From: Beutenbergia cavernae DSM 12333
GTDB taxonomy: Bacteria > Actinomycetota > Actinomycetes > Actinomycetales > Beutenbergiaceae
Direction: 5' to 3'
DNA length: 64,000 nt
Assembly: GCF_000023105.1 (NCBI RefSeq)
Contig: NC_012669.1
Location: 4,589,025 to 4,653,024, forward strand
In this document: positions 43,101 through 52,513 of the stretch, in pieces
Position numbering within the stretch: the first letter of the stretch is position 1
Layout: each line of letters begins with the position of its first letter
Notes under the pieces: generated by a model
The model's input: only the letters and a program-made list of their open reading frames with translations
What the model was told of the DNA's origin: nothing
The model's database searches: none
Position numbers and translations under genes: made by a program

Positions 43101-43975
43101 TCGAGCGTGAGGTTCACGTCCTCGACGACGTTGTTGATGTCGATCGTGTTGATGTGGCCGCCGGTCAGGGTCACGGTGGCTGATCCGACGATGTAGCGGG
43201 TCACGTCGCCGGCCGTGTGCAGGGCCCCCACCCGGCCGTCGGTCATCGTGATCTCGGTGCTGCCCGAGTAGTGGTTCTCGAGCGACGCGCCGAAGACCTC
43301 CTGGACGACGCCGCCGTCGATCGTGATGTGCGAGGTGCCGGTGTAGGTCTGGGTCCCAACGCCCTTGCCCCGGCTGAAGCCGGCCACCTTGTAGAACGTC
43401 CCCGAGCTGATCGTGATGTGCGAGTCGGCGTCGAGCACCGTGTCCTCGGCGGACGGCCCGTGGTAGCCGCCCACCACGAACACCTGCCGGACGCCGGCCG
43501 TGGGCACGCTCACCATCTCGACGCCGTCGCCGAACGTGATCGGGTGCCAGTTCGCGGCGAAGACCGACCACTGCGAGGTGACGACCGTGAGGTCGGCGAA
43601 GGTCGTGGGTCCGGCGAGGTTGTACTCGATGAACGGCGTGTCACCGAAGACCAGCCGTCCGGGGTACGCCTGCTCGCCGTCCGTGCTCGTGACGAGGATC
43701 GGCTCGGTGTGGGAGGGCTCGACGAACGTGGCGTCGAGCGGGTAGTCGCCCATCAGGACGACCCGGCCGCCATCGCCCGCCACGAGGTCCAGCGCCGCCG
43801 CGAGCGACCGCACCGGCGCGTCGGGGCTCGTCCCGGGAGCTGCGTCGTCACCGGCGTCGGCGTCGACGTAGACGACCAGTCCGTCGTCAGCGGCTGCCGG
43901 TGGGGCGACGAGGCCACACACGAGGAAGGCCAGGGCCGCGACGAACGCTGCCAGGGGGGTGGACACACGCGTCAT
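40139..43975 (-). CDS. Large secreted protein: beta-helix-like repeats plus GH43-like propeller
   Basis: A 1278-residue protein with a Sec signal peptide ending APPAAADDG. The region from about 30 to 910 carries many degenerate repeats of the form xTIxGGxxxxVxG (ITISSGTF, ITIDGGVV, VTLTGGHI, VTIAGGEV twice, LQIDGGTF, ATISGGTF, ITVSGGEF, LTVSGGEF), typical of a parallel beta-helix. After about 912 a GH43-like five-bladed propeller begins: FTNPIVRAADPYMFTHEGQYYFLA, with the Asp of ADP as likely base, then ANLWSPEIHYL and SFVAGISLMR. No sortase or membrane anchor is seen. It may bind and cut a furanose-, arabinose- or uronate-containing glycan that feeds the adjacent importer. The ATG at 43975 follows GGAGCTCC. 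Confidence 0.75.
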   Translation of the reverse strand: MTRVSTPLAAFVAALAFLVCGLVAPPAAADDGLVVYVDADAGDDAAPGTSPDAPVRSLAAALDLVAGDGGRVVLMGDYPLDATFVEPSHTEPILVTSTDGEQAYPGRLVFGDTPFIEYNLAGPTTFADLTVVTSQWSVFAANWHPITFGDGVEMVSVPTAGVRQVFVVGGYHGPSAEDTVLDADSHITISSGTFYKVAGFSRGKGVGTQTYTGTSHITIDGGVVQEVFGASLENHYSGSTEITMTDGRVGALHTAGDVTRYIVGSATVTLTGGHINTIDINNVVEDVNLTLDGVEWDAIQAANAWGGEGRHQQILEFAPVRTVRFAGQHYTPEQVAALREIFDVLVNTADVHVSADGEGSACSAASPCGSLETALGLLAAEGGAITVSGDVTWDVDPATLAAGAGRVTFAGDGAASIAFAADAEVLIARDVRFSSLELANAGSLELQADGADLVIGDGVTTDRGRQVSVVGVSDDSSITIGSGEFARVVGITGLTDDFEGTTDVTIAGGEVRHVWAGTDEPFDVAGALVTIAGGEVRTLHSSAGRVTESLTARFLAGEVRNARLDRADGDVSVRLGDAEIDRISVSDWAAVDGAERSLVRLPGADEDVIDEIAGSFDGVTEDEVVYLAADGDGDGSSPTHAVGDLSAAIAALSGDGRVVLTDRYTIEGGYDLGAYGSRVALTSDDGDIDFAADGAALQIEGAMRLGGPTTVENLLLQSPTVDGTIYAMGHPLTIGTGVDTEFTRRGETYLTIVGGRDDAVPAPATSVTVEGGPWAGLRGGSDNTGAVTPGAEVALQIDGGTFYGPVVLAHRGESSGSASATISGGTFTQGVYAVYEEDGSAYTADYDADITVSGGEFWATIAPAKSRSTELAGTFDLTVSGGEFGHLTDLLGSEGFAGDMVSSLHIDPAIAQAVPEGELTFTNPIVRAADPYMFTHEGQYYFLATSGTTMSLYKVANPSDLSQAVGSVIFAPDDMANLWSPEIHYLAPEEVGEQDAGWYLYLSAAQLGDGAAEGQRQYVLKALDGDDLFGRWGDPVTGDVNVARRITNVDDPDFNAESFVAGISLMRVAGDTYITYVDEVGRGTSEFHQRILMSRIVNPWTLRGAPTVITRSEYDWEMHGYAQSDSDPNMWWPKVVEGATAVYGHDGEVYMAYSASGYWTVYYAIGYLRYVGGDPMVASNWVKNPTPIMSKNAEVTGTGTGPNFADHEGTDWFMFQARPGPNTQTARYAFIEPYVADADGLTIGDGSGHPAPLETTYTMSVNPIPLGDKISGFTPSDG

Positions 43976-44059
43976 CTGGAGCTCCACGGAGTGAGGTCCT
44001 GCGCTGGACTCCGCATCCACAACTTCGATGGTGGGATGTCGTAGCGGGAGCATATGTAA

Positions 44060-44084
44060 GAACAACCAGGTGTTGTGTTTGTTC
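44060..44084 (-). promoter_or_regulatory. Inverted repeat upstream of the GH43-like gene
   Basis: GAACAA (44060-44065) and TTGTTC (44079-44084) form a 6-bp inverted repeat. A nested ACAAC-N5-GTTGT lies at 44062-44076. It lies about 90 bp before the start at 43975 and could be a regulator site. It does not match the YTGACATRTT motif well, though TGACATA occurs just beyond it on the minus strand. Confidence 0.35.
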
Positions 44085-44180
44085 GTATGTCACGGTAACG
44101 GCACTCAGTCCTCGGGTCAACGATCGGCGGCCGGGTCGGAGGGTGCTTGACTCCTGCCCCCGGTCGCGTCACACTCGCTT

Positions 44181-44203
44181 CGATGTATCAACTCGATACA
44201 TCG
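44181..44203 (+). promoter_or_regulatory. Operator palindrome for the PadR-ino1 operon
   Basis: CGATGTATC-AACTC-GATACATCG has perfect 9-bp arms (44181-44189, 44195-44203). It lies 38 bp before the PadR ATG. Palindromes with ATGT/ACAT ends are the usual PadR target, so autoregulation and control of ino1 are likely. Confidence 0.62.
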
Positions 44204-44240
44204 AGTGGCTACAGACCGACCGAGGACGAGGAGGATCACG

Positions 44241-44866
44241 ATGCGCAACCGCGGCGACGTCCTCGAGCTCGCGATCCTCGGACGGCTCGCGGACGGCCCT
44301 CTGCACGGCTACGAGCTCCGGAAGCGACTCGGCGTCGTGCTCGGGGCGTTCCGCACGCTGTCGTTCGGCTCGCTGTACCCGCGCCTGCGCGCGCTGGAGG
44401 AGAAGGGCTGGATCCGTCCGGTCGACACGGCCGCGCTCCCGCACGCCCTCGCCGGCCGGCGGTCGCGGGTCGTCTACGAGCTGACCGCGGACGGCAAGGA
44501 GCGGCTCGCCGGGGCGCTGTCGCGGGCGGAGCCGGCGTCGTGGGACGACGAGACGTTCGACGTCCGCTTCTCCATGTTCGGCGAGACGGATCCCGAGACC
44601 CGCCTGCGGATCCTCGAGGGACGGCGCACCCGGGTGCTGGAGCGGCGCGAGGCCTATCGGTCGGCGGGCACGCGCGGCCGCGAGCGCCGCGACACGTACA
44701 CCCTCGAGCTGCAGCGCCACGGCCTCGAGCTCCTCGACCGCGAGGTCAGCTGGCTCGAGGACCTCATCGCGAAGGAGCGGTCGGGCACGACCGACCATCC
44801 CGCCTCCGACACCCCCCAGACCCCTGACGGCCGCCCGGCCGGCCGGGAACCCGAGAAGGAGAACCC

Positions 44867-44870
<4 letters not shown>
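44241..44870 (+). CDS. PadR-family regulator upstream of ino1
   Basis: A 209-residue PadR protein: [51 protein letters not shown], then [17 protein letters not shown], followed by a helical dimerisation region. GAGGAGGA lies just before the ATG at 44241. It overlaps the ino1 start by 4 bp (ATGA), so both genes are translated together. This PadR-ino1 pair is conserved in Actinobacteria; related regulators control phosphatidylinositol and mycothiol precursor supply, with inositol or a derivative the likely signal. Confidence 0.93.
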
Positions 44871-45940
<1,070 letters not shown>

Positions 45941-45961
45941 GCCCCGCCGCTCTTCGGGGAC

Positions 45962-46005
45962 GACGACGGCGCCCCTCACCTTCGCGGGTGGGAGGCGCCG
46001 TCGTC
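45962..46005. terminator. Bidirectional terminator between ino1 and the cation ATPase
   Basis: GACGACGGCGCC (45962-45973) pairs perfectly with GGCGCCGTCGTC (45994-46005), and the inner bases extend the stem with mismatches to a TTCGCG loop. It lies between two convergent genes, 22 bp past ino1 and 24 bp past the ATPase stop. Confidence 0.75.
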
Positions 46006-46029
46006 ATCCGCGGGCGGGGCGCGCCGTCG

Positions 46030-48924
46030 TCACGCGGGGACCTCGGGGTGCCGCACGCGCCACACCCACTTGCGCAGCTCGTCGAACCACAGCACGGCCG
46101 ACGCGAGCGCCACGCAGACTCCCCAGTGCGCGAGGTCGAGCGACGCCGTCCCGAACGCGTGCTGCAGCACCGGCACCTCGACGACGGCGACCTGCAGCAC
46201 CACGCCCAGCGCGAGCGCGCCCCAGAGCCAGCGGTTGACGAACAACCTGTGGAACGCCGTCGTCGTCTCCGACCGCGAGTTCAGCGCGTTGAAGAGCTGT
46301 GCGAGGACGAGCGTCGTGAACCCCGCCGTGCGGGCGACGTCGAGCGTGTCCGTCCCGTCGATGAGCCCGCCCGGCAGGAAGACGTCGATCGTGACGAGCG
46401 TCGCCACGGCCATGACGAGGCCGATCGAGATGACGCCTGACCACATCCGCCCGTCGATGATCCGGTCCGTCAGAGCACGCGGCCGACGCGCCATGACGTC
46501 GTCGATCTCGGGATCCACGCCCATCGCGAGCGCCGGCCCGGAGTCCGTGACGAGGTTGATCCACAGGATCTGCGTGGCGAGCAGGGGCAGCACCACGTGC
46601 TCGTCGGAGGCGCCGGCGAGCCCGATCACGCCGGCCAGCACCACGCCGAGGAACACCGTGAGCACCTCGCCCATGTTCGACGAGAGCAGGTACCGCAGGA
46701 ACTTGCGGATGTTGTCGAAGATGACGCGGCCCTGGCGGACGGCGGCGACGATCGTGGCGAAGTTGTCGTCGCCGAGGATCATGTCCCCGGCCTCCTTGGT
46801 CACCTCCGTGCCGGTGATGCCCATGGCGACGCCGATGTCGGCGCTCTTGAGTGCCGGAGCGTCGTTGACGCCGTCGCCGGTCATCGCCACCACGAGGCCG
46901 TCGGCCTGCAGCGCGTCGACGATGCGGAGCTTGTGCTCGGGGGCGACGCGAGCGTAGATCGACACGCGGCGGACCACGAGGGTGAGCTCGTCGTCGTCGA
47001 TCGCGTCCAGCTCCCGACCGGTGAGCGCCTCCGCACCGGGCTCGACGATGCCGAGGTCGGCGGCGATGCGCGCGGCAGTGGCCGGGTGGTCGCCGGTGAT
47101 CATGACGACGCGGATGCCCGCCCGGTGCGCCTCCCGCACCGCGAGCGCCACCTCGTCGCGCGGCGGGTCGATGATCCCGACGACGCCCACGTAGACGAGG
47201 TCGTGCTCGGCGCTCTCGTCCAGATCGGCAGAGCCGTCGGCCGGCTCGAGGTCGTCCGCCGGACGGTAGGCGACGGCGAGCGTGCGGAACGCCTGCGCCG
47301 AGAGCCCCTCGACGTCGGCCAGGATCCGCTCCCGCCGCGCGTCGTCGAGCTCCACCACGTCCTCGCCCACCACGACGTGCGTGCAGAAGCTCAGGAGCAC
47401 GTCGGGTGCGCCCTTGCTGATGAGCACGAGCTGGCCGTCGGTGTCGCGGCGCCCGAGCACCGACATGCGCTTGCGCTCCGACGTGAACGGCACGGAGCCC
47501 TGGCGCTCGTAGTGCGCGGCCTCCTCGATGGTGCGGTCGAGCTTGCGCGCCGCGACGAGGAACGCTGCCTCGGTGGGGTCGCCCTGGATCTGCCACTCGC
47601 CGTCGCGTTCCAGGAGCTGCGCCTCGTTGGCGAGCATCCCGCCGCCGAGCGCGATCCGGGCCTCGCGCGCGAGCCGCGAGTCCTCGAGCCGGTGACCCTT
47701 GTGCAGCGCGACTCCGTCGGGGCGGTAGCCGACGCCGGTGAGGTCGACCCGGCCCGACGCCGTCACGATGCACTCGATCGTCATCTCGTTCTTCGTGAGC
47801 GTGCCGGTCTTGTCGGAGCAGATGACCGACGCCGAGCCCAGCGTCTCGACGGAGCTGAGCTTCTTCACGACGGCGTTGCGCCGGGCGAGCCGCTGGACGC
47901 CGATCGCCAGCACCACGGACAGGATCGCGGGCAGACCCTCCGGCACCGCGGCGACGGCCAGCGAGACGCCGAGCAGGAGGACGGTGACGGCGTCGGACAG
48001 CTCGTCCACCTGGTTGACCAGCGCGATCGTCACCATGACGACGACGGCGATCGCGATCACCGTGATGCCGAGCAGCTTCGAGACGCTCGAGATCTCGCGC
48101 TGCAGCGGCGTCGGGTCCGCCTCGGTGGCCTCGAGCATCTCCGCGATGGCGCCCATCTGCGTTCCCATGCCCGTGCTGGTCACGACGGCGCGGCCGACGC
48201 CCTGCGCGACGGCGGTGCCGCGGAACACCATGTCGAGGCGGTCTCCGAGCGGCGCCGGCTCGGGGAGAGTCCTCGTGTTCTTGGTGACTGCCTCGCTCTC
48301 GCCGGTGAGCGAGGACTCGCTCACGCGGAGGGCGGTCGCGGCGAACAGGCGGGCGTCGGCGCCGACGGCGTCCCCCTCCGCGAGCACGAGGACGTCACCG
48401 GTGACCAGCTCCGCCGACGCGACGGTGCGCAGCTCGCCGTCGCGCAGCACCGTCGACGTGGCGGCGGTCATGTCGCGCAGGGCGGCGACGGCGGACTCGG
48501 CGCGCTGCTCCTGCACGTAGCCGAGGACGGCGTTGAGGATCACGATCGCGAGGATCACCACGGAGTCGATCGGTAGACCCTCGGCGCCCTCGACGATCCA
48601 CGCGACGAGCGAGATCGCGACGGCGACGAGCAGCAGGTAGACGAGCGGATCCTGGAACTGCGCGAGGACGCGGCGCCACAGCGGGACGGGCAGGGTCTCG
48701 CGCAGGTCGTTCGGCCCGTTCTCCGCGAGCCGGCGCGCGGCCTCGGCGCGACTCAGGCCGACGTCGAGGTCGACGCCCAGGTCCCGGGCGACGTCGGCCG
48801 CGTCCCTGGTGGACGGGTCGGGCGCCGTCGACGTCGTCCCGGCCGCGACAGACGGCGCGGGACGCGGCCCGGGGCCGGAGGGCCGCGGCGTGCTCGGGGT
48901 TGGGGCGTGCTCGGCAGGCTCCAC
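46030..48924 (-). CDS. P2-type cation-transporting ATPase (Ca2+-ATPase-like)
   Basis: A 964-residue P-type ATPase. The N-terminal cation-ATPase domain ends ENGPNDL. The actuator has SSLTGESEAV (TGES). Phosphorylation is at Asp371 in CSDKTGTLTKNEM, and the hinge is MTGDGVNDAPALK. The fourth membrane segment has AAVPEGLP, the PEGLP motif of calcium pumps. About ten helices are visible. It exports Ca2+ or a similar cation from the cytosol. The start is set at GTG 48924, after which the Pro-rich tail and domain follow; upstream sequence is repeated and low in similarity. Confidence 0.93.
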   Translation of the reverse strand: MEPAEHAPTPSTPRPSGPGPRPAPSVAAGTTSTAPDPSTRDAADVARDLGVDLDVGLSRAEAARRLAENGPNDLRETLPVPLWRRVLAQFQDPLVYLLLVAVAISLVAWIVEGAEGLPIDSVVILAIVILNAVLGYVQEQRAESAVAALRDMTAATSTVLRDGELRTVASAELVTGDVLVLAEGDAVGADARLFAATALRVSESSLTGESEAVTKNTRTLPEPAPLGDRLDMVFRGTAVAQGVGRAVVTSTGMGTQMGAIAEMLEATEADPTPLQREISSVSKLLGITVIAIAVVVMVTIALVNQVDELSDAVTVLLLGVSLAVAAVPEGLPAILSVVLAIGVQRLARRNAVVKKLSSVETLGSASVICSDKTGTLTKNEMTIECIVTASGRVDLTGVGYRPDGVALHKGHRLEDSRLAREARIALGGGMLANEAQLLERDGEWQIQGDPTEAAFLVAARKLDRTIEEAAHYERQGSVPFTSERKRMSVLGRRDTDGQLVLISKGAPDVLLSFCTHVVVGEDVVELDDARRERILADVEGLSAQAFRTLAVAYRPADDLEPADGSADLDESAEHDLVYVGVVGIIDPPRDEVALAVREAHRAGIRVVMITGDHPATAARIAADLGIVEPGAEALTGRELDAIDDDELTLVVRRVSIYARVAPEHKLRIVDALQADGLVVAMTGDGVNDAPALKSADIGVAMGITGTEVTKEAGDMILGDDNFATIVAAVRQGRVIFDNIRKFLRYLLSSNMGEVLTVFLGVVLAGVIGLAGASDEHVVLPLLATQILWINLVTDSGPALAMGVDPEIDDVMARRPRALTDRIIDGRMWSGVISIGLVMAVATLVTIDVFLPGGLIDGTDTLDVARTAGFTTLVLAQLFNALNSRSETTTAFHRLFVNRWLWGALALGVVLQVAVVEVPVLQHAFGTASLDLAHWGVCVALASAVLWFDELRKWVWRVRHPEVPA

Positions 48925-48955
48925 GCGTCCATCGTGCTGCCTCGGGCGCCTGCGC

Positions 48956-49024
48956 GCACGGGACCTTCTGCCCTCGTCCGGGCTCGAGGGCTCGCACGGG
49001 GCCTTCGCCCTCTCCCGGGCTCGA
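48956..49024. repeat. Two-copy tandem repeat upstream of the ATPase gene
   Basis: Copies at 48956-48987 and 48994-49024 share GCACGGG-CCTTC-GCCCTC-CCGGGCTCGA with a few changes, period 38 bp. They lie in the divergent spacer between the ATPase and MFS genes. No gene is seen there. Confidence 0.6.
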
Positions 49025-49075
49025 TCCTGACTCGCGGCACAGGACGGGCTCGCGCCACGCTCGGCCCTCCCCACG

Positions 49076-49135
49076 CTGTGGGTGCGACTTCCGGGGTGTG
49101 TGTGCGTTCACGGGCCCCGGACGTCACACCCACAG
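49076..49135. repeat. Long imperfect palindrome in the divergent ATPase/MFS spacer
   Basis: Arms 49076-49096 and 49115-49135 pair over 21 bp with two mismatches around an 18-nt loop. It lies between divergent promoters, so it is not a terminator for either flanking gene. Confidence 0.7.
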
Positions 49136-49188
49136 GCCGGGCGGCGGACGATGCAGGGCGTTCGTCTGCCGCCGGATAACCTGCAGCG

Positions 49189-50664
49189 GTGACAGGCGCA
49201 GGACCAGGGGAGCACCCTCCGCGAGACCGCGAGTCCGCGGAGCGAGACCCGGGGCGGGGTTCACGAGACCCGGGCGGACCGCGCGACCGCGAGCTCGCGC
49301 CACGGGACGACGCCACGCCGCCGCCCGCGCACGCGGGCGTCTGGGCGGACCTGCGCGCGCTGCTGGCGGGGTCCGGCTTCCGCAAGCTGTTCGCGGTCCG
49401 GCTCGTGTCGCAGGCGGGCGACGGGATGTTCCAGGTCGGGCTGGCCTCGCTGCTGTTCTTCTCGCCCGAGTCGCAGGGGACGGCTGCCGCCATCGCCGGC
49501 GCGTTCGCCGTGATGCTGGCGCCGTTCACGATCGTCGGACCGTTCGCGGGGGTGCTGCTCGACCGCTGGCAACGGCGCCAGGTGCTGGTGTGGGGCAACG
49601 CGGTGCGCGTCGTCCTGACGCTGGGCATGGCGGCGCTCATGCTCGCGGGTGGCGTGAGCGGCTGGATCTACGCGGTCGGGCTCGCCGCGCTCTCGGTCAA
49701 CCGGTTCCTGCTCGCGGGCCTGTCGGCGGGTCTGCCGCGCGTCGTCGACCGCCCGCTGCTGCTGACGGCGAACTCGATCACCCCGACGCTCGGTGCCGGT
49801 GCAGCGTTCGTCGGCGGCGGGATCGGGTTCGTGCTCGGTCTCGCGTTCGAGCCGGGCCGGGTCAAGGACTCGTCGGCGCTCGTGTGCGCGGCCGTCGTCT
49901 TCGCTGTCGCGTCCCTGCTGGCGCTGCGACTCGGCCGCACGCAGCTCGGCCCGGATCGCCCGGCCGAGGCGTCCGTCCACAGCGAGATCGCGAAGGTCGC
50001 GCGAGGCCTGGTCGACGGCGCCCGGTACCTGGCCGCGCGCCGCACGCCCGGTCAGGCGCTGCTCGCGATGGCGACGCACCGGTTCCTGTACGGCGTCGTC
50101 TTCATCGCGTCGATCCTCATCGCCCGCAACCTGCTCGACCCGGGGAACCAGGACGCCGGGCTCGCGACGTTCGCCGTCGTCGTCGGCCTCACCGGCGCCG
50201 GCGGCGCTGTCGCGATGGTCCTCACGCCGACGCTGTCGCGGCACACGGGGCCGCAGGCGTGGATCGCGATCATGCTGCTGCTCGCCGCGGCGAGCCAGCT
50301 CCTGCTCGTGACGACGCCGTCGCGCGCCGTGGTCTACGCCGGTGCCGGGCTCCTGGGGCTGGCCGCGCAGGGGACGAAGATCGCCGTCGACACGATCGTC
50401 CAGCGCGACACCGAGGACTCCTACCGCGGGCGCGCGTTCGCGTTCTACGACGTCCTGTACAACGCCGCCTTCGTGGGCGCGGCGGCGCTCGCCGCGTTCA
50501 CGTTGCCCGACACCGGCTGGTCGCGCGCCGTGTTCGTCGCCCTCGCCGTCGCGTACGCGCTCGCGGCGCTCGTCATGTGGACGCGTGGGGCGCGCTCGCC
50601 GCGTCCGGTGGGGAGCGCCGAGGTGTCCGACGTCGGGCCCTCGTCGACCACCCTGCCTGCCTGA
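49189..50664 (+). CDS. Major facilitator superfamily transporter
   Basis: A 491-residue membrane protein with a Pro/Arg/Asp-rich cytosolic tail of about 55 residues, then about twelve helices starting FRKLFAVRLVSQAGDGMFQVGLASLLFF. FAGVLLDRWQRRQVL is the loop 2-3 motif of MFS exporters. The GTG at 49189 is preceded by GATAAC (49175-49180), giving a leaderless reading. It is divergent from the P-type ATPase. The substrate is unknown; similar actinobacterial proteins are exporters. Confidence 0.9.
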   Translation: MTGAGPGEHPPRDRESAERDPGRGSRDPGGPRDRELAPRDDATPPPAHAGVWADLRALLAGSGFRKLFAVRLVSQAGDGMFQVGLASLLFFSPESQGTAAAIAGAFAVMLAPFTIVGPFAGVLLDRWQRRQVLVWGNAVRVVLTLGMAALMLAGGVSGWIYAVGLAALSVNRFLLAGLSAGLPRVVDRPLLLTANSITPTLGAGAAFVGGGIGFVLGLAFEPGRVKDSSALVCAAVVFAVASLLALRLGRTQLGPDRPAEASVHSEIAKVARGLVDGARYLAARRTPGQALLAMATHRFLYGVVFIASILIARNLLDPGNQDAGLATFAVVVGLTGAGGAVAMVLTPTLSRHTGPQAWIAIMLLLAAASQLLLVTTPSRAVVYAGAGLLGLAAQGTKIAVDTIVQRDTEDSYRGRAFAFYDVLYNAAFVGAAALAAFTLPDTGWSRAVFVALAVAYALAALVMWTRGARSPRPVGSAEVSDVGPSSTTLPA

Positions 50665-50689
50665 CGCCGGCGCTCGGCCACCGCGCCGG

Positions 50690-50750
50690 GTGCGGGGTGA
50701 GCGTCCGAGTGCGGTGCGTGCCGGTCCGCACTCGGGCGCTCACCCCGCAC
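50690..50750. terminator. Long intergenic hairpin, copy 2 of the dispersed repeat
   Basis: Arms 50690-50714 and 50726-50750 pair over 25 bp with one G-U type mismatch. The hairpin sits between the convergent MFS and VOC genes, 26 bp past one stop and 17 bp past the other. The 37-nt centre (50699-50735) is identical to 19279-19315. Confidence 0.75.
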
Positions 50751-50766
50751 TCGGCACGGTTCGACG

Positions 50767-51132
50767 TCAGTCGTCCTGGTAGACGCCGAGCTCGTTGCCG
50801 CTCGGGTCCGTGAAGTGGAACCGGCGCCCGCCAGGGAACGAGTACGGCCCCTGGACGACGGCGCCGCCCGCGTCCGTCACGGCGACCACGGACGCGTCGA
50901 GATCGTCGGAGGAGAACAACAGGAACGGACCGCCCGGCCGCACCGAGTCACCGAGGCTCAGGCCGCCGACCTCGGGATCGTCGGACGTGGCGCCCCGGAT
51001 CCCGGCGTACCCCTCGCCGTACGACGTGAACTCCCACCCGAACGCCCGCTCGTAGAACGCGATCGCCGCGGGCAGGTCCGTCACGGTGAGCTCCACGTAG
51101 TCGATCCACCGCCGTGCCGATTTCTCAGTCAT
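50767..51132 (-). CDS. VOC-superfamily protein
   Basis: A 121-residue single VOC module: WIDYVELTVTDLPAAIAFYERAFGWEF at the start and RRFHFTDPSGNELGVYQDD at the end, with an internal PFLLFSSDDLDASV strand. Metal ligands would include the Glu in NELG. Members range from lyases to self-protection proteins. Monocistronic, convergent with the MFS gene. Confidence 0.88.
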   Translation of the reverse strand: MTEKSARRWIDYVELTVTDLPAAIAFYERAFGWEFTSYGEGYAGIRGATSDDPEVGGLSLGDSVRPGGPFLLFSSDDLDASVVAVTDAGGAVVQGPYSFPGGRRFHFTDPSGNELGVYQDD

Positions 51133-51355
51133 GGGACAGAGCCTCCCTCAGACCTCCGACATCCGGGTCGCCGCCATCCGAGCATTCGCCAATCCGGGCA
51201 TCCGCGACGTGCCGGAGCCACGAGCGGCGCCCCACCGTCACGTCCGCGATCTCCCGCTCACGGGGGAGGCGCATCCCCACGCGCGGGGAGGTCGGGCACC
51301 GCGCCGCAACGGGACCGTGGAACCACGCCAGATCCCCACGACGAGAGGCACCGCG

Positions 51356-52507
51356 ATGACCGCCCGGTCCGCCCCGACCGACCACCCGCCGACCCCCGCC
51401 CACGACCACCCCGCACGGGGCGCCGTCGGCCACCCAGCTGGAACCCGGGCCACGCCCGACGCCACGCGGCGCCTCACGGGCACCGCGCTCATCACGTCCG
51501 CGGTGACGACGACGCTCGTCGGCTTCTTCGCCGCGGCGCCCGACCTCAACCCCTTCCTCGCGGAGGGCAACGCGCTCGGTCGGGCGCTCCTGCCCGGTCC
51601 CGTGCTCACGTGGACCCTCCTCGCCGTCGCACTGCTCGGCCTCGCGACGGCGACCGCCGCACTCCTCCGGCCCCGGTCGGGCGATGCGGGGCGCCTCGTC
51701 GCCCCGGTCGCGGCGCTGCAGGTGGTCGCGTTCGGCTTCCTGGCCCAGGGAGCCCAGACGCTCAGCGCCGCCGGCTACCTGATGTCGCTGGCCGTCCCGG
51801 TCCTCGTGGTCTGGATGGCCGTGCAGGTCTTCCGCACGCGGCCCGGGTGGCGGATCCCGATCGCGCTCGGCGGGGTGCTCGCCGTCGTCGGCATCGTCGT
51901 CGCCCGTGACGCGTTCGCCACCCAGCTCGGTGGGGTCATGAGCGGGTTCGCCCGCGAACGCTGGGGGCTCCTCGGCGTCGTGATCCCGCTCGCGACGGCG
52001 ACGGCGTGGGCCGGGTTGGCCCTGCTGCGCGCCTGGCGCCGTGGATCGCTGCATCGCGCCACCGCCTGGGTGACCCGTCACCGCCGGCTCTTCACCGTGC
52101 TCGCCGCCCTCGGCCCGCTGCCGTATGCCCTCGCCCGCCTGACCTGGCTGACACCGTGGGCGATGTTCGGCGGCGAAGGGGTCCCCCTCTCGGTGAAGAT
52201 CCAGGGGCTGGCACTCTCCTCCGGCGCCTGGCTGGGCTTCTTCCTCACGCTCGGCCTCATCCTGCCCTGGGGCGAACGGTTCCCGCGCTGGTTCCCGCGA
52301 CGTGCCGGGCAGCCCGTCCCGCCGGCCGCCGCGATCATCCCCGGCGGAATCGTCGCCGTCATGCTCTCCGGCGCGGCGATCCCGCTCCTCCTCATGATGG
52401 GCGCGAGCGGCGCCGTCCTGTTCCCCGCATGGTTCTGGGGGCCGATGCTCGCTCTCGCCGTGTGGGGCTACGCCGGGCACCGCGCCGGCATCGACGTTTC
52501 CCGGTGA
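51356..52507 (+). CDS. Integral membrane protein of unknown function
   Basis: A 383-residue protein with a disordered N-terminal tail of about 40 residues and about nine to ten helices (LITSAVTTTLVGFFAAAP, then LLAVALLGLATATAALL, and so on). A Trp-rich loop PYALARLTWLTPWAMFGGEGV lies between two helices in the second half. GAGAGG lies 8 nt before the ATG at 51356. No family is recognised. The 223-bp space before it shows no gene. Confidence 0.75.
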   Translation: MTARSAPTDHPPTPAHDHPARGAVGHPAGTRATPDATRRLTGTALITSAVTTTLVGFFAAAPDLNPFLAEGNALGRALLPGPVLTWTLLAVALLGLATATAALLRPRSGDAGRLVAPVAALQVVAFGFLAQGAQTLSAAGYLMSLAVPVLVVWMAVQVFRTRPGWRIPIALGGVLAVVGIVVARDAFATQLGGVMSGFARERWGLLGVVIPLATATAWAGLALLRAWRRGSLHRATAWVTRHRRLFTVLAALGPLPYALARLTWLTPWAMFGGEGVPLSVKIQGLALSSGAWLGFFLTLGLILPWGERFPRWFPRRAGQPVPPAAAIIPGGIVAVMLSGAAIPLLLMMGASGAVLFPAWFWGPMLALAVWGYAGHRAGIDVSR

Positions 52508-52513
52508 TCCGCC

